DNA from: Patagioenas fasciata
Taxonomy: Eukaryota > Chordata > Aves > Columbiformes > Columbidae
Assembly: GCF_037038585.1 (NCBI RefSeq)
Contig: NC_092525.1
Coordinates: forward strand, 25,998,867-26,062,866
Length of the DNA stretch: 64,000 bases
Reading direction: 5' to 3'
The notes below the pieces were generated by a model, which saw nothing but the letters and a program-made list of their open reading frames with translations, was not told the origin of the DNA and made no database searches. Positions 40,759 through 50,600 of this stretch are shown in pieces (position 1 is the first letter of the stretch; each line of letters begins with the position of its first letter). The translations under genes and the position numbers were made by a program.

Positions 40759-40915
40759 TAGATTACCAAACTGGCCGCGTAGACGTAAGGGTCACACGGC
40801 TCAGGCGAGAAGAACTGAAACTGTCACAGGAATTAGAGAAACAGGCAAAGCCAAAGCGAGAAGTCATCTCGTGTTCCTGCTCCACAAAGAGCTCCCCGGC
40901 CACAGGGTCCCTGCA
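40759..40915 (+). other. Candidate upstream exon, unproven
   Basis: A T-rich tract ending TTTTATTTTAG forms a good acceptor at 40757-40758, and TGCA followed by GTAAGT forms a donor at 40916. The 157 bases between are free of stops in two frames; one gives a charged, helix-prone stretch with RLRREELKLSQELEKQ. I do not recognise it. It could be a non-coding 5' exon of LHX9, an exon of a separate transcript, or chance. Confidence 0.2.
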
Positions 40916-41648
40916 GTAAGTCCCCTCCGCAGCCCGGCCGGGAGCGGCTCCTGCCTCGCTGCCGGCTCCGTGCATCTCCCCCGGGGAGAGAGACCCTGAG
41001 TAAGAGAAATGACTCCCGACCCTATATTTTTCTATTGTTTTGAGCCGGTGGATCAATTGTCATCACTACTGTCACCTAAGAAGCAATGATTCCGATTCAT
41101 CTTGGCATCTGATTTTATTCTAATGGGTTAAATTGGGTTCACTTTTACAATTATCCCAGGTTTGACTGCGTAGTATTGCATGACAACTCTCAGTTTCATC
41201 GGGTTTGGCAAAGCGAGGTTGCTCCATGAATCCGTATATCATATCACATCAGATCAGGCTGAAGTTTGCTGTTTAGCGACTCCATTTGAGAGGCTTTTTA
41301 TGAAAGTGGGAAGGGTTGATGCAGTCCATGGCTGGTTCAGTGCGATTTGAAAAAAAAATGTGGAGAGATGGCAACAACACTGGGTTTGCTGCTCAGCTGT
41401 GAATAAGCACAGAACGAAACAAACGACATGATGGGGAAATGCTCAGCTCACGACAATATTTTTAGCAGCTTCTCGGCCTTCGCCTTTTCTTAATTTCCTA
41501 ATATGTTCTTTGCTTTATTAGTTTTATTTACAACCAGCTCCCTATTAACACCTCACCTGATTACCGAGGAGCTGAGACAGCTGATCAAGAAAACTCAGCA
41601 AACCAGCCAAAATTGAGAGGTGGGATTTATTTTTGCTTTCATTCATTC

Positions 41649-41649
<1 letters not shown>

Positions 41650-41679
<30 letters not shown>

Positions 41680-41683
41680 TTTT
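41650..41683. repeat. (ATTT)n microsatellite
   Basis: About eight tandem ATTT units. It lies just upstream of another candidate exon and may be variable between individuals. Confidence 0.9.
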
Positions 41684-41870
41684 GTTTTGGAAAATATCGC
41701 GAAACAAATAGAAAATAAAAGGCAGGTATAAGTGTATGTTGGTGAGAGGTCAGAGGTTAGAAATTCACGTCAATTCTATATTAGAGGCTATGCAGAGGAA
41801 GGGGGAGAGAGAGGGAGTGGGGGGAAAAAAATCTTTCCACCAAGCAGCTTGTTTATTTTAATTAACATAG

Positions 41871-42003
41871 GAATCCTCTGCTAGGAACAAGGAACAACCT
41901 CCATCTACTGGCTGGATCATTGCGTCTCTTCTCCATCCAAAACCCATCCCTCATCACTCATTGAGGAGGGTACAAATTTGGAAGAAGCTTCTAAGGTCTC
42001 AAG
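41871..42003 (+). other. Candidate upstream exon, unproven
   Basis: An acceptor-like ATTAACATAG ends at 41870 and a donor-like CAAG followed by GTAAGC begins at 42004. One frame is open across all 133 bases. If spliced to the internal acceptor of LHX9 exon 1 (47557), that frame runs into Ala-Met-Leu-Phe of LHX9. It contains no Met, so if real it is more likely a 5' untranslated exon. It does not encode the MLNGTTLEAA-type start known for the mammalian short N-terminus. Confidence 0.2.
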
Positions 42004-42203
42004 GTAAGCTCCTGCATGAGTCTTTCCTAGCAATGCAGCTATTTAGACCTCACGGATGTCATTTACGGGGTGTTTCTTCGGAGTGGTTGGGTTTTTCTAA
42101 ACAACACGGAATGGTCGTTTCCCCAGGTGTATTCGAAAACATTTGGTGCGTTTGTGTTTTAATCTAGAAAAATGGCAGCCTGGGAAGACTGAGCCATTCA
42201 GCT

Positions 42204-42212
42204 ATAATAATG

Positions 42213-42269
<57 letters not shown>
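42204..42269. repeat. (AAT)n trinucleotide microsatellite
   Basis: About 22 tandem AAT/ATA units over 66 bases with a single interruption (TGA near 42211). It produces an artefactual poly-Asn or poly-Ile frame. It lies 5.2 kb upstream of the LHX9 start codon. Confidence 0.95.
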
Positions 42270-44559
42270 GGCCTTTTTTATTTTCTTTTACGGAATGTCT
42301 CCTTTCACCTCTCTGTGAATCTAGCCTGTAAGAGAGTCCTTTTCAAAAGCGACAACATTTTTAATGGTTTAATTACAACCAGAGTGCAAGTACGATTAAG
42401 CTTAATATCAAACAACTAAGAAGCTAACAATGCTGAAGTCCTTGGCGGTGGCTACTTTCGTGTTAGACAATAATCTGCCTCTCCTGTTTTCTTCTGGCTG
42501 TGTGATTACTTGTTTGTGGTCAGTCACAGCGCTTGGCTACGGAGATTTGTGTCTAGGATTACTATGCAAAGCACCTATTTGTTTATTATTTAAATATCGT
42601 CTCCTTAAGCAAATGACTAAGTGTCTTAATTTACGTGTTTTCGGATTACCGGGAGGTACAAGCATGTTGGAGGTCCGGGTGTTTTAATCCGATGATGTTT
42701 ACGCTCAAAGACACCCCGCTCTCGCGTTAGCCGCCGCGCAGCCAGGCTGGGGAGGAGGGGAGCTGGTGCCCGCGCCCCGGCTCCCGTGCCCCGGATTCTG
42801 CCTCCCTCCAGCACCCTAATCCTGAAGGTGGTCTACGGTGCACCCGAGAGGACTCGATCCAGGAAAAAGATGGTGGTGGTAAAACATGCCATTTCTGACG
42901 CAAAAGTGGACTTCTAAACAATGTCGATCTTAAAAAAAAAAAAGCGACACATTTAAATGCTGGGAACGACACTAGCTGCATTTGATGGCACCGCCGAGAG
43001 ATGTGACTCTATTCAGATTTTCCTTTTTTGTGTCTAGATTGCTTGTAGTAGCCGCGGACTTTACAAAGGCATGAGGCTGATCATTAATAGCACTGTACTC
43101 CACCACAGGCTCGCAGAGCAGAAAATAGCGTTAGGATTTAAAAATAGACCTGGCTTTAACCACCCGACTTGCAGGCGACAGAATCGTAACCCTGTTGCTG
43201 CCATCACTACGCGCTTTAAATTTCTGGAAATGATTAAACGGTGTCTCGAGCAGTTCGGGTACCTGACGGAGCCGGTGTGAGGTGTTGCTGCCCTTGCGCG
43301 GCGGGGGGCGGCTGACCCGGCGCCCTTCCCCGGGCAGCGCCCTGCGCCTGCAGCCCGGGACGTCGCCTCCTCTAGGATCCACTAAATCCAAACCATTCCT
43401 GCCCAAAGAACTCTCCCGTTTCCCCCCTCCCCCACCCATGCCTGAATACCCTCCTCTTTCTTCTAATTATTGTTGGTCAATTATTAATTTGCATGTAGAC
43501 CTTGTCCTAAATCCTCAGAACTAAACACAAGATCGTTCACGCTGTAATAGGCTTTAGACCGTAGCCCGTGGCCAAGAAGAATGAGGGTTCTATAGCAAGG
43601 CGGATCCCGGTGACCGCATGCTGAAATCTGTCCAGGGCACATGCTAATTACGGAGGTGGCGATGGCTCCAGCAGGCGCCCGGGAAGCGCCAGGCCGGGCT
43701 GCACCGGGGAGCGGCCGCCTCCGGACGCGCGGCAGCTCGCTGGGGACAGAAGAACGTGTTACCTGTGGAAATCTCAGTAGCGATGGGTTTCCCCGCATCC
43801 TCATTAGCTTGGGGAATCTGGGTATATCCTTACAGAAAGGCAAAACCTGAGAGAGCCTGTCATGTTACTAAAATATTCCCAATATTGCACATCAGATATG
43901 CCTCCCAAAATGCTGCGGTGACAGAAGATAAAAGCACCCTCCAACTGAAACTGCGTTCAGAGGCGAAGTGCTAACGCAAATGGATTCATAAGGGATAAAC
44001 TGGTAGATTTGGATCTCAGATTCCCTGTCGTGTTCTTTGTGAGTTTTTCTCCCCCTTCCCTAAGCAAACCAGCAAAACTATATGGAGACTCCCGCTCTAT
44101 AATGGCAACCTCTCCCTACCAGCCTGCCTTAGAGCAGCGGGGTTTCAATTTGCAGCGAGGAATCTCAGGAACATTGAAATAGATTTACCTTGATCTCCTA
44201 CAGGCCTTTTGGAAACGGAGAAGTCACGTTTGATGCTAGCAACAAACTTTTAGTGTCCCTTTAGGTAAGAAGTGGTCTGCCAACATTAGGATGTTAGTCA
44301 GAAAACGCCTGGGAAACCCCCGGCCTCCTTTACTGGAGCAGCAGCAGCTGGTAGCGTATCCTTAACCGTACCTGATGGAGCAGAAAGAAAGGACCCTCTA
44401 ATTAATTAAGTGTGCCCAACCGGAGGAGGTTTAGTCACTTCTGAGTTTTGTTACGAGTCTGACCAATTATTCCTAACGGCGCCGTCGAGCTAAGGTAGAG
44501 ATGGGAAATTCACAAACAATATTTTTGGTGTCTCTCTTGGAACGACACTTTGTCACTGC

Positions 44560-45540
44560 ACCTGCAGACAGTACTTCGGTGAACCCGGCACAGCAAATGT
44601 CAGGCAGCGGGAGGAGAGCGAAGCGATGCCCGCACCCGGAGCACCCGAGGCGGGGACGCAGCCCGCTCGAAACGCAGTGTGCCCACTTTAGCCGCTCTAA
44701 AGGAGCTGGGCCCAGCACTCCATTGGGGGCTCCCCCCAGACTCTTCCTCTCCCCGCTCGCAGCGGACGCGATGAATTTGACTGTCCTCAGCCCGGCAGGG
44801 ACACGGTCACAGTGGGACGGCGGCGGTGCGTCCGAGGGGGTTCTCAGGGAGGGCCCGGGCCGCGCGAGGCGGGGGGATTCGGCGGGTATCTCTGCCTGGC
44901 ACATGTGGGGGTGTCTTTGGCAACACGGGCGCAGTGGGAGACGCAGACGATTTCTAAGAGAGCAGACGGAACACGGAACTGGGGCAGGGTGAGTTACCCT
45001 GGACAAAATAGCTGGACGGGAATAAAGGAACATTTCCCTCAGAGGAAAACAAGAACAAAACCAAACCAAACAAACAAAACCAACAACAACCAAACAAACA
45101 AAACACCCCAAAACCCAAACCCTGAATGTGCCAGTACGGTGGAAAGATGATCTTCCAACTATTAGAAAGAAATTCGTTTCCAGGTGAATTTTTTTTCACC
45201 TCTGTCGACAGCAACCACCGCAATCACCCACGCCAGGCAGGCGCACGCCTGTGGCAGCCCGTGGGCGCAGGGTGTGCGGGGAGCAAACCCTCCTGCGGAG
45301 GGCTTACCCACCCTCCCCCGGGAACGCGGCCGCCTCCTCGCTTGCCCTTTCGCTCCCCAGGCGGCTTCGCAGCTCTCGGCAAAGCCGCGGTCTCCGGGCC
45401 AGAGCTGCTCGGCTGGCCCGGGCCGCGCTGCCGCTCCCCGGCAGGACGTGGGGTGAGAGGGAAGCGGCTTCGCGAGTGTCCGGGAGCAGTCGGGACACCG
45501 CGGAGCGACGGCGGGAAGGAGCAAACAGCTCCCGTATACC
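44560..45540. promoter_or_regulatory. CpG-rich block upstream of LHX9
   Basis: Nearly 1 kb of G+C-rich sequence with frequent CpG, broken only by the A/C-only tract at 45054-45122. Long open frames on both strands follow composition and show no known domain. About 2 kb upstream of coding exon 1, it is a plausible alternative LHX9 promoter, but I see no TATA box or first exon I can support. Confidence 0.5.
45054..45122. repeat. A/C-only low-complexity tract
   Basis: 69 bases contain only A and C on the + strand (CAAA, CCAAA and CAACAAC units). It is the mirror of the G/T-only tract near 17.4 kb. Confidence 0.9.
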
Positions 45541-46164
45541 GGATTGAGTCACCTTGTTTATTTTTTCCTGATGGCTTGTTGTGCTAATTGACTTGTTTTC
45601 TCCAAGGAAAGCCTATCTCCCTCCTCCTTCCTCACACACAGTTTTTTTTTTTTTCTTCCTCTCTCTCTCTCTTTTTTCTTTCTTTCCCAGAGCGGGAGTG
45701 CTCTACGAGAGATGACGGTTTGCGATGAGATGTACCCGGTTTAAGGGAGATTCCCTTACGCCTTTGAGTCTCGTCGGTTTTATAGCTATTACTCTCTTAT
45801 TAAAACACATACACACATACAACATATTGATTTTCATCCAAAAGGGCTAATTACATTACTTACAGTAAATAGCAGCCCTGCTGTCCAGGGTCTAGTGTGC
45901 CAACAGAGAAAAAAATCCCGGCTTATTTCACTTGATTGACTTCATCTTTGTGTGAAATTGTGTTTTATGAGCTGTATTCTGGCACTCGTAGGAATGTAGC
46001 AACATTCAATCTGCAAATAACATTAATTTTAGCTACTTAGGGGGAAAGAGAAGGGAGGAAACTGGCTGCCTGAATCTTGGGTTACATGGAAGAGGTGACT
46101 CGAGGAGCCCCTGAGGATGTCTCTGGGATGCTTTGGAAAGGAAGTGGGGGCTGGGATACTTCTT

Positions 46165-46915
46165 TCACTAGTCGCGCTCGGGTTTGGTGTGGAGCGTCCC
46201 CCAGGGAGCGGGGAGCGCAGAACTGCCGCCAGGAAGATCCTTCAGTGGGGATTGAGGTGTCAGGAAACAGCCGGCAGCTGTTCCAGGGAAAGGCAAGGAA
46301 GAGTGGTGTGAAAAGTAAGTAGGAAAAAGGGAAAAGGAGGGGAGGTGGAGCAGAGAGGGAGAGATTGGCCGGGAAGGAATGCATCGCCCAGCACACAAAG
46401 ATCGCTCGCAGCCCGCAGCCGGGGAGCAGGCGAGGGGAGAGAGCCCCGCAGGGGCGTCCCCGGACCGCACCGCGCCCGCCCTCCCCGTCGGCGGCCGGGG
46501 CTGGCCCAGCCGGCTGCCCGCGGAGGGCCCGGGCGGGTGTCCCGCGGGGCTGGTGCTCCCCGGTGGCACCAGGGTGGGTACAGCCCCAGTAAGTGTTCGA
46601 TCCGCCCGGGACCTGGGCGGGGGACGCCGCGCCCTCCTGCCTCCGAATGGCCCGCCCGCCGTCCCTCCTAATCATCCCCTCCACGGCCGCCCGGCCCCGG
46701 GGCGCGGGGCCGCTTCGTCTGGCCTCTTCGTCCAGCCTCGGCTGCCCAAAACGGCGCTTCTCTTCCCTCTACCCTTCCCGCGGCGGAGCGGGGAGCAGCG
46801 GTGCCAGCCCGAGGGGCTGCGGAACGGAGCTGCCCGCGGCGCGGCCCCGAAGGGAGTGGGGCCCCCAGGCCACCCTGCCCCTCGCCAGACGCCGTCGCAG
46901 CTAACTCCCGGGACT
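46165..46915. promoter_or_regulatory. LHX9: CpG island closest upstream of LHX9 coding exon 1
   Basis: About 750 bases of dense CpG ending roughly 590 bases before the LHX9 start codon. By position it is the best candidate for the proximal LHX9 promoter. No TATA box at a sensible distance is evident, which is usual for CpG-island promoters. A donor-like CCA/GTAAGT at 46588 could end a non-coding first exon that splices to the acceptor-like site at 47391-47392. The exact transcription start cannot be read from sequence. Confidence 0.5.
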
Positions 46916-47501
46916 CCGTGTTTGGGGGAGGTAATAAACCCCACCCCATATCCCCGACCGTAATGTTTGTCACTGCTTGCCCATCACTAGGGGTTGAGAG
47001 GAGTATGACAGGTCTTTGTTGTCTGAATAAAAATCAGTGGCAGCTCAAGGGAGAGGACTCCTCCTACTAAATTATCAAAAATGGGCTGGCTTTAGTCTCT
47101 TAACAAATTGGACAGAGCTCCGGAAAGCAGCAGTCCCAAATCCAACCTACAGGCACTGGGAACTTTAAAGCAACCAGGGACTGCTGAAAATAGCGCTTCT
47201 TTTTGCTTTCTTTGTATTCAAAACTATATCCTTTCCCGAACGATTCTACTGCCCCAGGTCCAAGTCTCTCCAGTCAGGAGCCCCAGCTCTCCAGAACAGT
47301 AACAGATCATTTAGCTCGCTTTTATTATTTTATTTTTTAAATTAATTATTACTATATTTTCTCCCCCTTGTTTGTTTTCTGCACATCTTCAGGAAGCCCT
47401 CGGTGCTTGTGCAAAGAGAAGCTCCTATTGCAACCTCCCTCCCTGCGCTGTGCGCCTCGGTGTAAACATTTTGGATGATCTAAAGACTCTGGGGTCTGTA
47501 T

Positions 47502-47675
47502 ATGGAAATAGTGGGGTGCAGAGCAGAAGAAAATACTTGTCCTTTCCGTCCCCCAGCCATGCTTTTCCACGGGATCTCCGGAGGCCATATCCAAGGAATC
47601 ATGGAGGAGATGGAGAGGCGATCCAAGACCGAGTCCCGCCTGGCCAAAGGGGGACAGATGAACGGCCGAGAAACG
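47502..47675 (+). CDS. LHX9: LHX9 coding exon 1 (residues 1-58)
   Basis: It begins with MEIVGCRAEENTC and ends with MNGRET just before GTAAGA. The phase at its end is 0. An in-frame stop seven codons upstream (TAA at 47481) limits the frame, so the ATG at 47502 is the first possible start. Its -3 base is T, a weak context, while the second Met (residue 20, 47559) has G at -3. A T/C-rich tract ending CAG at 47556 just before that second Met is a usable internal acceptor. In mammals the same position joins an alternative first exon. Another acceptor-like sequence (TTTTCTGCACATCTTCAG) ends at 47392, so this exon may itself be preceded by a non-coding exon. Confidence 0.95.
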
Positions 47676-50600
47676 GTAAGAGAGGAGCTGGCACTCTTTG
47701 AAAGGGAATCCCTGCAAGCATGGACCCGCAGCGGACAGACCCTGGCTTTGGGGAGGAGAAAGATGCTGCTTGCCCCTGCCCCTTCCCTGCCACCGCTTGC
47801 TTGTAGAAACCCTTCTGAGGCTCCCTGTAAACCCACGCGTAAGGCTGGGTGCTCTGCCGGCCAGGCTCAGATATACATTTATCTAATCCATGTCGTTGCG
47901 TGTGTTTTCTGGAGTGACGGGGGAAAATATTTTAAATGGTAACAGGGCCAGTTTTTCAGTCCTCACAGCGAAGCAGCCCTTCGCCCCTGCTTGGCTCGCT
48001 GCGGCCGTTCTGCCCCGTCAGAGCAGGGCTGCAGCTGAAGTTTCTGAGGTGTAATTTACTTTTTTGCACTCCTGGCACCTCCTAAATTAAACCGCAAACC
48101 GCGACCGCTTACTTTTCGTAACCATTTTTGGTCTGAAGTGTGAGAATGATACAAAGAGGCACCGCTCTCTCTTAATGTTATGCCGGCCGACTACTTGGCT
48201 TAGCAGTAGTATCTCTTTTTTTTTCTTAGTCAAAGGATCAAAATCTTCGTAAATGTGCTAACGGATGGCGGAGAAACCGAGTGTCACGCTGTGTTTTGTG
48301 CGAAGCGAGATCTCCCTTTCTCCAACTTCTAGGGCTTCCGCCGATCGCGCACAAGGCTCTGCACACAAAGTAACGGCCTGGAAAACTGCTTTAAGGCTTT
48401 GAGCCATAGGGTCCTTCCCCCCTTCTCTTAAATAAACTCACGCTTTGTTATATGAGGATTTGCAATGTAAATTCAACTTGCCTTTTCAACTTCTGCAAAA
48501 AAGGGGGCGAGAAACACAACTTCAGATTGGAAAGTGAATGCGGAGCTGCCACTTTAAAACAGTTACGACTTCAGGACAAGACGTTCGGGATTTTTTTTCC
48601 CCGGTTAGTTTATCGGCAAACGCTGCCCCAAGTTTCAGGGCATAGCTTTTGTCTCCGCCGTCCCTCCATCTCCCTTTGTCCCGAGCGACACTCCTCGTGG
48701 GGAGAAGATTAATGGGAACTTGCAGAAGTTTGCTGCTGAAAAGATGCGAGTTTTAGCTGAAACCAGTCTGTGCCACCTTTCTGTCCACAGCCCTGGCAAG
48801 GGTGGTGACCGTTCGTGTTCACTATTCTTTACACCATTCACCTGTCTCCTTTCTCTTACTTCTGTTTTAAATGGCCTGGTTTTCTTTAGAGATGGGGTTT
48901 GGGCTGTTTTAAGCACGGGTGAAAATTCACCGGAAAATCGGTGCAAGCCTGCTCTCTCTGTCACAAACTTTTGATGCAGCACAAAGGTATTTTCCCACTT
49001 CAAAATGCCGTTCTTGTGGAGTGCCTTAAGATTAAAACGCCAAAGTAACGGGGAAGCTCCAGACTTCAGCTTCGGGACCTCAGAAAAGAATGGGCTCTGC
49101 TTTACTCACTGAGGCCTAATCAGTTGCATTCGCCTATTTAAATAACATTAGATCGTTAGGAGAGCTTTAATGGGCTCAACACGAAAGCTGAATGGCGGTA
49201 AATACTTTCCTAGCCGGAATGGTCCCCGTTCCCCCTCAAACTTCCCGCCGGGAGCAAAAGTTTGGTCCCAGGGAGCCGTCTCTTTGTGCAAGCTCCGGGT
49301 CCTGCGCAGTCCCCCATCCCCAGCCCGGCCTGCCTGCCTGTCTTTCTCTCCCTCTCTCATCCCCTTGTGGTGTGGTTGTTTTGCAGAACATGCCCCCAAT
49401 GAGCCCCGAGAAGCCTGCTTTGTGTGCTGGTTGTGGAGGGAAGATCTCAGACAGATATTACCTGCTGGCAGTTGACAAACAATGGCACCTCAGGTGTCTT
49501 AAATGCTGTGAATGTAAACTGGCTTTGGAGTCAGAACTCACCTGCTTTGCCAAGGACGGCAGTATTTACTGCAAGGAGGATTACTACAGGTACAGCAATC
49601 TGTCCCTATGGGTTCAAAAGCACACCCCCTCACAAGGCATTATGAACCGAAACGGTCTATTCTCCACATGGGCTTTCAAACGTAGTTTTTCGCAGTCAGA
49701 GATTCCTTAATCCTGTAAACGTGTCCCCTCCGAAAAGTCTCGCCCGTTTAAAAACCGAGGGGATGGACAAGGGGACACGCCGACTGAATATGTGTGGTGG
49801 AACACAAACAGGCGAAGGAGAAGACCTCGTGTCTCCCGCTGCTCTGCGGTTTCCCTCCGTAAATACCAGCGTAAGACCTGACAAAGTTTCCCTCTGTCCA
49901 TAGCTTGCCGGTATTTCCCCGGGCCCCGGGGCTGGCGCGGCGGGAGGGGCGGGAGCCGCGGCGGAGCCCACCGCCCCTGCCCAGCCCCGCGGACGGTGCC
50001 AGGCGGCCGGGCCCGGGCACTCGGTCCGTGCGTATTGGCTTTCCCGGCGTTCAGCTCCCCGCGGGCCTTCTCGCCTGTACACGAATGTCCAGAGAGTGAG
50101 GACTGATTGCCCCCCGATCCGCAGTTCTTTATGCTCAGGAGCAGCGGGAGGGCTTTTGCAGAAGACCTAAGCGAACAGGTCAGCCTGGCAGACAGTGAAA
50201 GGCGTTTATCGCGGGGCCCCGGTGCTGGATCCCCAGTGGTGTTCCCGACAAGCCGGAGCACCGACACTCGGCGGGCCGGGGGCCACCGCCGGCAAGAACG
50301 GCCGTCCTGGGGCCGGGAAGGGCACGACCCTGGCGGGGAGAGGTGGTGGGCGGCACTGGGGTGAGGTCTGCCTTTACTTTTCTAGTTGATGCCCACTTTC
50401 CTGTTTCCTTCAGAAGGTTCTCCGTGCAGAGATGTGCCCGCTGCCACCTTGGGATCTCAGCCTCTGAAATGGTCATGAGAGCCAGGGAGTCGGTTTATCA
50501 CCTGAGCTGCTTCACCTGCACCACCTGCAACAAGACTCTGACCACGGGCGATCACTTTGGCATGAAGGACAACCTGGTGTACTGCAGGGCCCACTTCGAG

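Noticed and set aside
42143-42331. Poly-Asn and poly-Ile open frames
   Set aside because: Translation of the (AAT)n microsatellite.
44473-45111. 212-codon minus-strand open frame
   Set aside because: Its start lies in the A/C-only tract (giving Phe/Val/Leu/Cys-rich sequence) and the rest in a CpG-rich block. No domain is visible.
46082-46963. Overlapping 200-codon minus and 194-codon plus open frames
   Set aside because: These lie inside the CpG island upstream of LHX9. They are Pro/Gly/Arg/Ala-rich on both strands and match nothing known.
49590-49710. Extension of exon 2 through its donor, giving a longer open frame
   Set aside because: The GTACAG donor and exon 3 acceptor restore the invariant LIM1-LIM2 junction (YYRRFSVQR), so this is intron.
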